A stretch of DNA of 32,646 nucleotides from contig MNCI01036314.1 of the NCBI GenBank assembly GCA_015680685.1, positions 3,535 through 36,180 on the forward strand, read 5' to 3'. Shown piece by piece: positions 19,948 to 28,690 of the stretch. The notes under the pieces are model-generated. The model worked only from the letters and a program-made list of their open reading frames with translations, had not been told where the DNA came from and did not search any database. Both the position numbers and the translations under genes were made by a program. Every line of letters starts with the position of its first letter. The stretch's first letter is position 1. Source of the stretch: Gnetum montanum. Lineage: Eukaryota; Streptophyta; Gnetopsida; Gnetales; Gnetaceae.

Positions 19948-22760
19948 TCAACCAAGGGATAAATGACCAAGAGCTATAAGGGAGCAGCAAGAGCAAGCCT
20001 ATGAGTGGGCAATAGAAACTCATGCAATGGGACCTCTTTGGGAGGAGCCCGAAGTAGAATCTATCTGATAGATTCCTGAGCAAGTGGCCATAGCAAAATA
20101 ATCCCATTGAAATGAGGTGCTAGGTCTAGTGCCAAGACTTGAGATCATATTAACTCAAGCTTGCCTTAATTAGATCAAGCATTATGATAGCCAACATTTA
20201 GTTCTCCAAGAATTAAACTTTGAACCATTCTTGAAACATGTTTTACTAGAAGTCAAGATGTAGTTGTAGAACTCTCCCATGTGACCAATCATCACTTCCA
20301 ATGGGGAATAGTACATGGTAGAGACATATCTCTTCTGGAATTATAGGCAGGTGGAAGCCACTATGAAGATCAAGGACATTCATGTGTCCTACTCGATGGA
20401 AGCTATTGTGTAGGCCCTGGGGTTGCTTGATATTAGAACAAACCTAGCAAAGATCTCTACACAAGTAGACCCAGAGGTAAAGAAGAAGTGGACCCAGTGG
20501 ATAGCAAGGAGTATGATGCGATCACCTTGGTGGAGCATGTATATTTTAAGATAGCAACCTATCACCTCAATCCAATAGTCAAGCCCAATAACATGACTGC
20601 CTTCTCCTCCTCTGTGTGTGCTGCACTAAGTGGAACATTCCTTATGAACCTTTCACAACTAATCTATGTAGATATAGAGAATTGATTTAAGAAAAATGAA
20701 TGTGGAAGGAAGGCCCTACTCTATTCCTACCTCATCAAAAAATTATGTAAAAGAGTAAGAATTATTCGCTATGCCAATGATACACTCCAACATAATCCTT
20801 CTAACTTTTGAGCAAAAATGATAAAGGATAAGACCCCTACCACAATCAAGGAAGAGCAATAGAAATCACCACCTTCACTACCACTCACGAAACAACACCA
20901 AAGTCCTACACTACCCTTGAACAAATTGTCAAGATCTGAGAATAGATCTTGCATGAGTAGGAGTAGCAAGCAAGAATGAGTGATGGTGATCCATCTGTGT
21001 ATCACCCAACAATGAGTCACCTCAACAAAGTGGCTCAAATCATCAACCAAATGTAGATAGGTGGACTAATATTTTTAACTCAAAGAATGCAATGCCCCAT
21101 GAGATCAAATCCTAGCACCCAAGAGGTAATAGTCTTTCTCTCACAACAACAGCAATTCCCAGACATCTTTGGGAATGCTGCTACTTTCTAGGTGCATCTA
21201 GAGGAGAAAAGGGGGCAACCATCTTGATGATGTAATGCAATGGGCATGAGATAGTAGCAAAGGTGGTTGCTGATAGAATTACTAAGGCATTAAACATCCC
21301 TACAACATCTATACTAGACATTTCTACACTCTGAGATGTGCAGATGTTTGCAAGATTAATTTGCGAAAAATTAAGTGTAGCCCAGCACGAAGAGTTGCTA
21401 AACTAATAAGTAGGAACTGAAAAATAAATTTTGGATGTCTTCAAACTTCTAGATACAATCATTGCAACCCAGTTGGAGCTGCTGGAAGTAAGGGGAAAAT
21501 GCATTATCATGGAGGAGTAACTCAAAATAGCCTAGGCTCAAAACCAACACCTAGCTGTAAAGGTTGCTAAATTAAGAGCCTAACATATTGATCCTACACT
21601 TCTTAACCCTGTGTGGAACCATGATGAAGCTTTTCAAAAACTTTAAAAAAAGATCAAGAAGGCTGAGGATGCAAAGGAGATAGCAATTTTGATCAATCCT
21701 TGGCTAATGCCACCATGAACAATATCCAAAAGGTCTTAGGTCAAACTTGCTACGAGAATGTCATCCTAACCATAGAGAATCACCACCTATGGAATGTTGA
21801 TGTGCAAAAGCAACAAATGCAAGATTTTATCCATCAACAACAAGAGCAGCTAGATAGAGTAAACATGGAACTGAGGATATTAGCAACCAAAAATAGAAAT
21901 CTCTCCATGGGGAAAGTTTGAGCCCTTTGCCATAAATCTGCAATAGAGGTAGCCACCTAGAAAAATGAGGCTCTCAACATTAAGAGAGTCAAAATAACTA
22001 CAAAAATCATGTTGGTCTATAGAAAGAAATTAATGAAAAAAATATTCAAATGACAAAGGCAAAAGTTAATGAGGCCCTCTAGTAGCTCAAGGAAGGAGGA
22101 GATGTCTAGCAGCCTATCTTTGATGGGCTCAATGACTACAACAAGGCAAAAATCCACATGAAGGAGTTATAGATTGAGGAGATGACAAAGAGCATATGGA
22201 GCTTGCCAATCTTTGTTATGCAAATCTAGCGATGTTGACTACCGAATGATCATGGTCTAAATTGGAGAAACATATGGCTAGTTTGTACTTGCTATACAAA
22301 GCCTAGTTTAAGCATCACAAAGACACCAAGAAAAATCTTGAGGTGGCAAATGTAGAACTCAATGTTCTCAGGTAGCACTTCACTAATCAATGATCTATAG
22401 CTAAGAACTTTGCCAAGATACTAAGTGACTACTAGGAGCTATAGAATGTAGTAAAGGCGTTGGATGTTGAATGCAAAATTTTCATTGCCTAGTTCATCAA
22501 TGTGAAGGAGTTGTTCCCAATAATTCCTAGTCTTTAGGATGTTCCCACATCAACCCACATTCGCTATGCATGTGAGGACTGTGAACAATCCTAAGAGTAA
22601 GAAGAAGAAGATGAAGGCACTATTAGATGCCTTCCATCTTTCACCAAAAGTTGTAGCTACTATAGAACAATCACAGCTACCTCAACCACTACATGCATCT
22701 GAAGTAAGAGAAGGTCCTTCAAAACTTTAGGAGCCTCCTCCACCTAGGACTGTTTAAACT
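19948..22760 (+). pseudogene. E2 third ORF in the env position, decayed, unidentified
   Basis: Between pol and the 3' LTR one ORF can be followed through many stops. Its head is basic (PTRRRTISTK, about 19950). The best-preserved block, about 20240-20760, includes TNHHFQWG, ITLVEHVYFKIATYHLNP, a SSVCAALSGTFLMNLSQLI segment, and ALLYSYLIKKLCKRVRI. A long Lys/Glu/Gln-rich, probably coiled-coil part runs from about 21390 to 22460. The tail is Pro/Ser-rich (LPQPLHASEVREGPSKL near 22680). The 'lNLsqlI...LiYpyLI..LC' pattern is reminiscent of the plant retroelement domain sometimes called putative plant transposon protein; this is from memory. I see no signal peptide or membrane helix supporting an envelope protein. 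E1 lacks this ORF. Confidence 0.55.
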
Positions 22761-23002
22761 TCTTCCTTGTCTTCACGTCATCAAAGGAGTTATGTTTGTA
22801 ATTTTTATCCTAGTGTTTAATTTTTTTGTCCTAAACACCAACATTTTATAATGATTGTAGTCTTATACACTCAAGCACTTGGTGTTTGTTCATGTGTGTT
22901 GTGTTTGTCTATGTTAGTAGTTAGTCAATAATCCCATACCTTCCCAAAATTTTGTAAGAAACTTGTTGCTCTTTTTGTACACTTGAGGAAGAGTTTTTAT
23001 TT
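22761..23002 (+). other. E2 3' untranslated stretch before PPT
   Basis: No gene. The end of this stretch ('agtcaataatcccatacct', 'ttttgtaag', 'gagtttttatt') matches the end of the E1 internal region, showing a conserved segment just upstream of the polypurine tract. Confidence 0.6.
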
Positions 23003-23015
23003 AGTTGTGGAGGCA
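23003..23015 (+). other. Polypurine tract of E2
   Basis: AGTTGTGGAGGCA lies directly before the TGATGAG start of the 3' LTR, where plus-strand synthesis is primed. It is only partly purine now. Confidence 0.6.
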
Positions 23016-23900
23016 TGATGAGTCACTTTTTCTTCAGTCTCATTAACAAGGCCTTGTTAATGTGACCCCGTTGACATGGCTCCTTTGACATGGGATTTGA
23101 TGTGTTGACATGGCCTCATCAACACAATGTCTCTTTTTGCCTATAAATATGCACTCACCCATTGTGTTTAAGGCATCTTCAATCATATTTGCAACAGAGC
23201 TCTTGTAATTTTGTCATTTGAAAGTTAGAATATTTTTCTAAGTGCCCATAGTAGGAGTTAAAGAGTGTATGGATCTTTATTAAAGCACTATTGTACCTAA
23301 GCATAGTAGTGTGTGCGACAATAAAGATAAGCTTTCTAATAAACCTTGCAGCACTTTGAAATAGATTAATTATTTATTTATGCATTTAATGTTTTATGCA
23401 ATTTCCTTTAATGCTTTAAGTAATTAAGCTAAATTATGCTAGATTAAATAGCGCTTAATTAAGCACATAAGTAAGACCACTTTAAACATACACTTGTCAC
23501 TTGGTAATTCTAGTAACACTTAACGTTTGGTAACCTAGTAGTGTTAAACATGTTCAGGATATGTACAAAAAATGGGAATGATGCTTATGTTAGGATTAGT
23601 TAGTGTAGCTGATTAGATTAAATTAGCAATTTAATTATTTTACTCTATTCATTATTCTTTATCCTTAGGCAACTTAAAACATAAAATGTAAAAATGATAA
23701 AAATCATATGCCTCAGTTGCACTTAATCATACCTTTTCATTTCATAAGTGTAATTGGGAAGATAATAATTGCAACAATTAGTTTCACTTCCTAGAGACCA
23801 ATGTGCTTAAAAGGTTATAAGTCCACGGAATTCAACCAGATCATGCTTGAACACGTAGTGATTCATATGGTTGGGTGTAGGGCCTACTTACTACTCATCA
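23016..23900 (+). repeat. E2 3' LTR
   Basis: Starts TGATGAGTCAC and ends CTCATCA. U3 has a perfect 22-bp palindrome at 23041-23062 (half-site CATTAACAAGG) and three TTGACATGG motifs between about 23071 and 23124. TATAAATA lies at 23142-23149. It is 44 bp longer than the 5' LTR, with the extra length mainly in U3 upstream of the TATA box. Confidence 0.9.
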
Positions 23901-23905
23901 ACATC
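23901..23905 (+). repeat. Target-site duplication of E2 (right), ACATC
   Basis: Identical to 10804-10808. Confidence 0.9.
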
Positions 23906-24380
23906 AAATTTTATCATATATTTTATCAAGATAAGGTAAAATGGAAGGAATATAAACAAGCTTCAATCTTTTTAAGAGGTCTCAAAATGACCTATCAGCA
24001 AGAATTGTCATTTTATGAGTCATAAACCCTTGATGAGGCTTATGATTTGGCACTCAAGGCTAAATAGAAATTAAGTGGATTTTAAAAGTAGAGCAAACAA
24101 ACTTCCAAGGGGAAGGAGAAGGGATCCAATTCCATATCTGAAGACAAGGATGGCAACCATGAAAAGAAGATTGAAAGAGGTGATGAGAAGGGCAAAGCCA
24201 AAAAGGACCAAGGCAAGGTAGTCAGGGATCAAGGAAATAGCTCATCCAAAACTCAATGCTTCAAGTGTGGAGAATGGGGACACAAGTAATAGGAATGTCC
24301 ACTTCGCAAGGTAGTCAAGGGCAAGGATGTACAAACCATGGAGGTGGAGGAGGCATCAAGCTAAGGCATTCAAAGAGGTA
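23906..24380 (+). pseudogene. gag: E3 gag, 3' portion with zinc knuckle
   Basis: The E3 gag resumes in frame immediately after the E2 target duplication (KFYHIFYQDKVKWKEYKQ, then FLRGLK). It passes a stop at 24023-24025 into TLDEAYDLALKAK, a Lys/Gly-rich stretch, and a nucleocapsid zinc knuckle at about 24257-24300 with the spacing C-x2-C-x4-H-x4-C. Two adjacent stops (TAA TAG) lie between the His and the last Cys. This is a normal gypsy gag end; the break by E2 is described with the 5' portion. Confidence 0.75.
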
Positions 24381-24419
24381 ATTTTAATGCTTCAAAAAAT
24401 TGAGAAAGTTTCTAAATTA

Positions 24420-24870
24420 AATTAGTATATATTCATGGGAAATGTAAATAAAGCAAATCACCCTAATAGAAAACTATTGTTTCATATTAGAACTAGATGT
24501 GTGTTTAGTGGGGAATGGATTCATGTTTTGATTGATGGGGGAGCCCAAAAAATGTTATTTCTTCTAGGGTAGTTTCTAGACTAGGATTTTTAACTAATTC
24601 TCATCCTAAACCTTATAAAGTGCATTGGTTGTCTAGAGACTTTTCCCAAGAGGTAAGGGAACAATGTACTTTTAAAATTTAAAATTGGATGTTTCCATAA
24701 TGTTGTGAAGTATGATGTGCTTCCAATAGACTTTGTAGATGTAATTCTTGGTAGAATTTGGAATTTTGACAATGGTGCTTAGTTTGATGAAGCAAGAAAT
24801 GTATGGAGTGTATCTAGATCTAATGAAATCCATGAGTTGATTCACATGACAACTAAACATGTGAGGTAGC
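24420..24870 (+). pseudogene. E3 aspartic protease, decayed
   Basis: After the gag end, frames carry VLIDGGAQ at about 24528 (protease active site, D-G-G-A as in some plant gypsy elements). HNVVKYDVLPIDFVDVILGR follows with the next W-N-F-D, corresponding to the 'DVvPmd...LLGRPWqfD' end of chromovirus-like proteases. Frameshifts split the active site from the C-terminal half. Minus-strand frames over 24590-25048 are shadows. Confidence 0.65.
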
Positions 24871-24959
24871 AAAGCTCACTAATTGCTTTCTTAACCCTTC
24901 TAGGAAAGAGGGAATACATTAGGGAACATGATGAAATAGGTTTTAGTTTTGTTGTTGTG

Positions 24960-25510
24960 ACAATAGTTTTTACTAACCATGATGATGTGCAGGCTGAACT
25001 TCCAACAAGTGTGCTAAGCTTGAAGAAGAAATTTCCCAAGGTGTTCAAGGGAAAATTGAATGGATTGCCACCAATGAGGAATGTACAGTATCATATTGAT
25101 TTTATTCCTAGTATTACCATTCCACATGAGAGGGCTTATCAAATGGCACCAAATAAGTGAGTTACTTGCAAAAGGTTTTGTGAGGAAATCCATTTCACCT
25201 TGTGTAGTTCAAGTTATGCTAGTGCCAAAGAAGAATAGAAATGAATGGATGATGTGCATTGATTCTAGGGCAATGAATATGATAACATTGACGTACAGGT
25301 TTTCAAGGATGGATATATCCTTGATGTCCTTACCAATGCTGAAATTTTCAGCAAAAATGATTTGAAGAGTTAGAATAAGGCCTAGTGATGAGTGGAAGAT
25401 AACTTGCAAGATACGGGATGGATTTTTTGGATCTAGTGATGCCATTTGGGCTCACTAATGCACCTACCACATTCATGAGATTGATACATAAAAGTTCTCA
25501 AGGACTCGAA
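24960..25510 (+). pseudogene. pol: E3 reverse transcriptase, truncated
   Basis: The segment KKFPKVFKGKLNGLPPMR with HIDFIP is the RT entry of chromovirus-type elements. ELLAKGFVRKSISPCVVQVM, VPKKN, MCIDSRAMN and TLTYRF follow. A short deletion comes next, then AEIFSKNDL, DEWKITCK and, in a shifted frame, MPFGLTNAPTTFMRL. The sequence stops matching just after K-V-L-K-D-S at about 25510. This is before the catalytic YXDD box, so the polymerase lacks its active site. No RNase H, integrase or 3' LTR of E3 follows; the gene-like island begins here. Confidence 0.8.
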
Positions 25511-26086
25511 TGTTTAAAATTTAAATCAAGTATTCCTTCAAAATTTTAATTTTTTGCCTTCCGTAAAATACTTCCTCTATTTCCGTGAGATGTTGGCGGA
25601 TGCACTGAAAATCAGTTGCTGGCGCTTGGGAAAGACCGAAAGAGAAGCAAGGCGCCATATCGAATTGCTCCTATGCTTCGCAAGATTTAGAATTGCAGAA
25701 TTTTCTTTTAAGAATTGCAGAATTTTCTTTTAAGAACCGTAATTCACAGGACTTCGAATTGTGAAAGCAGATGCAAAAGGTTTATGATGGCAACTAAAAT
25801 TATAATTAGAGATTCTTTCGGAATCTGCTCATCAAGTATTAAAATTAAGTGGCAAAAGGTTTTTTCAAGAAATCGTTTTTCGAAATCGGGATTTAAAGAA
25901 TCCGAAGCGCTCAGTCCGTGATAATTTGGCAGAACCGCGATTTGGATGAAGCATTTTATTGCCCAGAAATTGATCTTCTTAAAACATTCAGATTCTGTAA
26001 CTGTCGGCGGGACTGACGGGATGTAAACAGAGTGGATCGAAGAAACCAGTCCAACACACACACACAATCAATTAATTTAATCATCA
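25511..26086. other. Island DNA between E3 breakpoint and I9 gene (3' flank of that gene)
   Basis: Base composition changes here: CpG is frequent (for example 'tggcggatgcac', 'ggcgccatatcg'). A 22-bp unit is repeated twice in tandem at 25689-25732, and a short CA microsatellite lies near 26053. A poly(A) signal AATAAA lies on the minus strand at 25955-25960, about 130 bp past the I9 stop codon. The frames at 25715-25921 (plus) and 25744-26067 (minus) show no family motif. No subtilase catalytic segments (D, H or S boxes) are seen on the minus strand. Confidence 0.55.
25955..25960 (-). terminator. Poly(A) signal AATAAA, minus strand
   Basis: Plus-strand 'tttatt' reads AATAAA on the minus strand, downstream of the I9 gene stop. 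It would give a 3' UTR of about 150 nt. One short motif is weak evidence alone. Confidence 0.4.
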
Positions 26087-26491
26087 TCAAGGGCGATGTG
26101 GGGAGACGGGAAAGGCAGGAGGGCGAGGGCGATGGAGGTGATAAACACGTTGGGGGTTCATGGACAGAACGTGGGGGTTCTTCAGGAGTCGCTGGGCCTG
26201 CGCCTGCGTAAGCTCAGCCGCGAATCCGGTGGCGACATTGGAGTAATCGTAAACGAGGCGGCTTCCAGGGCAAAGCTTCTGAAGCATGGCTTCGTGCCAC
26301 TCTTGCGTCGTCGCGAAGCTCCTCGGCTTTTCCCAATCTGCCACATTTACCACGTATATATTCGTTTCTGCCTTGGCCTCGCTCGCGCCCAAGTTTGCCC
26401 TGCATACGCAGATGCAGCAAAGAATTAGCAGTAGCAGCAGCCCCCGCCGTGGATGCTCATGTTTGCCTTCCAGTCCTGTACTTTGAGCCAT
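26087..26491 (-). CDS. Secreted inhibitor-I9 (subtilase propeptide-like) protein, 134 aa
   Basis: The ATG at 26491 opens an uninterrupted 134-codon frame ending in TGA at 26087-26089. Residues about 17-33 are hydrophobic (LLLLLILCCICVC) after a basic stretch, a likely signal peptide. Residues about 43-120 form an inhibitor-I9 domain as in plant subtilases: NIYVVNVADW, EWHEAMLQKL, RLVYDYSNVATGFAAELT, then AQRLLKNPHVLSMNPQRVYHLH. In subtilases the protease domain follows directly; here a Pro-rich tail (RPRPPAFPV...) leads to the stop, and no catalytic boxes follow. It is either a stand-alone propeptide-like protease inhibitor (the architecture of Arabidopsis SPI-1) or the 5' remnant of a subtilase gene. 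The intact frame, TATA box and poly(A) signal favour a small gene. An intron leading to exons outside the window is unlikely but possible. Confidence 0.7.
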   Translation of the reverse strand: MAQSTGLEGKHEHPRRGLLLLLILCCICVCRANLGASEAKAETNIYVVNVADWEKPRSFATTQEWHEAMLQKLCPGSRLVYDYSNVATGFAAELTQAQAQRLLKNPHVLSMNPQRVYHLHRPRPPAFPVSPHRP

Positions 26492-26534
26492 GCTGTTGTT
26501 TGGATCGTTTGGGTTTGGTTATTTCAGAGATTTT

Positions 26535-26541
26535 TTTTATA
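26535..26541 (-). promoter_or_regulatory. TATA box of the I9 gene
   Basis: TATAAAA on the minus strand (plus-strand 'ttttata') lies about 45-50 bp before the ATG. Transcription would start near 26510, giving a short 5' UTR of roughly 20 nt. Confidence 0.55.
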
Positions 26542-26917
26542 GTATGGCTTCGGGATCTGCTGGATTTCGTGTGCACAGCTGGATCTTGTTGATATTGCCG
26601 TGTACATGATTCCGCTGTTTTCCCGGTAGGCACAATAATCCTTTTCTTTTATCTGCCAGCCGGCCGACAGTCAGGCATGCTGTTCTTGACGGATTTGCAT
26701 ATCTGAGTCTGTTTTTGCATTCAAAACAGGCGTTTGCTAGCTACAAAAATGTACGCTTTCCACGCGTGCTTGCAACATGCATATCTTCTTCTACTATTTT
26801 TAAAACAGTGCGGAAATTTCGCTCTCATACGATACGACACGTTACTTTGATAATTGCTTTCAAATCTGGATAGAATTCGGCAAATAATCCTTTGCCATTC
26901 AAAATCAATGGCCTGCG
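26542..26917. other. Upstream region between I9 gene and tRNA-Phe
   Basis: About 375 bp without a recognisable gene, relatively CpG-rich (for example 'gccagccggccgaca' near 26660). It would contain the remaining promoter of the I9 gene. A minus-strand frame over 26721-27089 runs through the tRNA gene and is rejected. Confidence 0.5.
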
Positions 26918-26922
26918 AAAAA
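26918..26922 (-). terminator. Pol III terminator of tRNA-Phe
   Basis: Five A on the plus strand give TTTTT on the minus strand, 10 nt past the tRNA 3' end, the usual RNA polymerase III stop signal. Confidence 0.75.
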
Positions 26923-26932
26923 CTCTTCTTGT

Positions 26933-26957
26933 TGCGGTGAGCGTGGATCGAACACGC

Positions 26958-27000
<43 letters not shown>

Positions 27001-27005
27001 CCCGC
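26933..27005 (-). tRNA. trnF-GAA: tRNA-Phe (GAA), nuclear type
   Basis: This is a 73-nt intronless gene without encoded CCA. The acceptor arm GCGGGGA pairs with TCACCGC with the G5-A68 mismatch known in plant cytosolic tRNA-Phe; the discriminator is A. The A box TAGCTCAGTTGG and B box GGTTCGA-type (GTTCGATCC) are intact, and the anticodon loop CTGAAGA gives anticodon GAA. The sequence agrees with plant cytosolic tRNA-Phe as I recall it and differs from the plastid form. AT-rich sequence with a CAA motif lies just upstream. It is on the same strand as the I9 gene, about 440 bp upstream of it. It is probably functional. Confidence 0.97.
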
Positions 27006-27235
27006 ACATTTATTTTGACAATCTTCAGAAATTATTAGATTTGGGTAAGTCATGATTGGGTGGACTTGAATGATTCGAACAACGTGCACCCCAAATTTTT
27101 TTTCAACGCTTAAATCGTTTGCAGAATGCTTAGGATGGTTTGCTGTTTAAACTTTAACGGCAACAATAGGTTCGGAATTGTTGACATATTTTACATATAA
27201 AAAAATAAAAATCAACAGCTTCCCTGCCATGTTAA
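27006..27235. other. Short spacer, nothing recognised
   Basis: No gene or repeat identified; it includes the 5' flank of tRNA-Phe. Confidence 0.4.
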
Positions 27236-27414
27236 AGCAGAGAGGGGTGTTGACATTGGTACATTTTAAAATTTGGCCAAGGTCACTAGGATAACCCCTC
27301 ATTATGCACTTAACTATGATAAAAAAAAGATGGTATTGCACTTAGCTGCATCTCAAGGAAATGTTGAGAATGGCAAAACTATCCTGGATCTTCATGGGCA
27401 AAACTAAGTGTACA
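27236..27414 (+). pseudogene. Decayed ankyrin-repeat-like fragment
   Basis: The plus-strand frame reads AERGVDIGTF, a stop, then NLAKVTRITPHYAL followed by LHLAASQGNVENGKTILD. This fits the ankyrin consensus '..GADI....TPLH.A...... LHLAA..GNVE.V..LLD' for about one and a half to two repeats. It ends at a stop after HGQN (27414). The missing Leu in TP(L)H and the internal stop suggest a relic of an ankyrin-repeat gene. It is too short to be sure. Confidence 0.4.
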
Positions 27415-27736
27415 ATGATTACAGTCGAATGAATTATATCTTTTTGCGCAAATCATATGAGATTATTCAGCATGACTTGAAGTCTGGATGTACGTAGAAT
27501 GTTTACGTCTTCGTATTTTCAGGATCATAGACTTTGTATTTGATAGACCATAATTACCTTTCTTTTGGTATTCGAAAACGCTATGCTTCTACTCATACTC
27601 CGACCTCCTCCCAGATGGTTGTTTTATTGACATTGAATTTAATATTTTAAGTGCTAAGAGTGTGGCATGAACGGAAATTTGCTTAACCAGCTAATTTGAT
27701 CAAACGTAAATGAACAGCTTCAGAGTATTAACAGGG
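27415..27736. other. Spacer between ankyrin-like relic and E4
   Basis: No coding motif, RNA gene or repeat recognised in this stretch of about 320 bp. Confidence 0.4.
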
Positions 27737-27741
27737 TTAAG
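27737..27741 (+). repeat. Probable target-site duplication of E4 (visible side), TTAAG
   Basis: TTAAG lies directly before the TG of the left LTR of E4. The other copy would be beyond the window, because the right LTR is interrupted by E5. Confidence 0.4.
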
Positions 27742-28016
27742 TGTTAGAAATCAAGAGCAATGGAAAATAAAATATAATTAGGCAGAAGAAGATTGCTGCG
27801 CATCTACATTTGCAGGTACACGGTGAACATATTTATACAATTCGGGAGTGAAGGTTGAATGAAAATCATCTATAAAATGTTAAAAAGAGGATAAGAAACT
27901 TAACTTAGAGGAAACACTGAGTGGAGGAAATTTTACAAAGCAAGATCATTACAGTTGCAACACAGTTAGAAATGATGCTGGAAATTAAAACATTCTAATA
28001 CTCTAAACATAAAACA
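27742..28016 (-). repeat. E4 3' LTR
   Basis: About 275 bp, TG...CA on either strand reading. On the minus strand it begins TGTTTTATG and holds a TATAAATA box near the middle (plus-strand 'tatttata' at about 27830). The outer boundary is clear from the match with the right LTR; the inner boundary is set by the CA at 28016 before the polypurine tract. Confidence 0.7.
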
Positions 28017-28020
28017 TTTT

Positions 28021-28034
28021 AATACCCCCTTCAA
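28021..28034 (-). other. Polypurine tract of E4
   Basis: On the minus strand TTGAAGGGGGTATT follows directly after the RNase H stop and precedes the 3' LTR, as in most copia elements. Confidence 0.75.
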
Positions 28035-28690
28035 GTTGGAGCATGGATATTGAGAACACCCAACTTGCCAAGTAAATGTTGAAACTGAAGAACTCCAAGA
28101 GGTTTTGTGAAGAGATCAACAGTTTGATGTGCAGTGGGCACATGAGTTGTTTAAACCATTCTAGATTGCATCTTTTCATGAACAATGTGATAGTCAATCT
28201 CAATATGTTTGGTTCATTCATGGAATACTAGATTAGCAGCGATATGTAAATCAGCCTTGTTTTCACAACATAAAGTTGCTGGTTGAAGACAAGATACTTG
28301 CAGATCCTTTAACAGATGGAAAAGCCAAGTGAGTTCACAACAAGTACTTGAGATGACATGATATCTTGCTTTAGTAGAGGAACAAGAGACAGTGGATTGT
28401 TTCTTTGTTTTCCACTAAAGTGAAAAGTTCCAAGAAAGGTTCAATACCCAGTAACAATTCTATGAGTATTAGTATAGCTAGCTTAATCAGAATTACAGTA
28501 TGCATGCAATTGAAGAGGACTTGAGGAAGAGAGTAAAATTCCTTGACTTGGTGCTTTCTTTAGATATATAAGAATTCTATGAGCTGCATCAAGATGAGGT
28601 TGTCGAGGCTCATCGAAGAATTGACTTAAGATATGAACTGAATATGTAATGTTAGGGTGAGTAATCGTGAGGTAGTTGAGATGTTCCACA
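28035..28690 (-). pseudogene. pol: E4 RNase H, decayed
   Basis: The 28483-28689 frame gives LTITHPNITYSVHILSQF, a PRQPHLDAAHRILIYLK block and SSSPLQLHAYCNSD, the copia RT/RNase H boundary with the first catalytic Asp region (usual 'AYCDSD', here C-N-S-D). The end is TAHQTVDLFTKPLG followed by LLGKLGVLNIHAPT and stop near 28035, the standard copia pol C terminus. Between them frames are broken. Confidence 0.85.

Larger units (their letters stand above)
10809..23900 (+). mobile_element. E2: full-length but decayed Athila-type LTR retrotransposon inserted in E3 gag
   Basis: The element is 13,092 bp, with LTRs of 841 and 885 bp, a matching 5-bp TSD, a tRNA-Asp-type PBS and a purine-rich tract. 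The internal order is gag, protease, RT-RNase H, integrase, about 2 kb non-coding, a third ORF of about 2.8 kb, then the 3' LTR. The RT-RH sequence follows the Athila pattern closely (VSPLVNV.KK, EVFMD, EGIVLG, DVRSFLGH, QLNYTTT.KEL). LTR identity is about 90% by eye over 260 bp, so E2 is older than E1. Every ORF is broken, often at codons where the family has Gln. The element is dead, but its ends are intact. Confidence 0.92.

Noticed and set aside
20769-21050. Minus-strand 93-codon frame
   Set aside because: Antisense to the decayed third ORF of E2; hydrophobic composition but no family motif.
25511-26086. Downstream exons of a full-length subtilase on the minus strand
   Set aside because: No D, H, N or S catalytic boxes seen in any minus-strand frame down to the E3 breakpoint.
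26096-26486. Plus-strand open frames (26096-26428 and 26286-26486) opposite the I9 gene
   Set aside because: They are antisense to a frame with clear family motifs, have no motif of their own, and owe their length to high GC.
26933-27005. Possible plastid DNA insertion at the tRNA-Phe
   Set aside because: The sequence is the cytosolic plant type (GCGGGGA...TCACCGC), not the plastid type, and neighbouring sequence is not plastid-like.
26721-27089. Minus-strand 122-codon frame
   Set aside because: It runs through the tRNA-Phe gene and translates it; no protein motif.
27737-27741. Shared origin of the TTAAG duplications of E1 and E4
   Set aside because: A five-base match is expected by chance, and the elements belong to different superfamilies.
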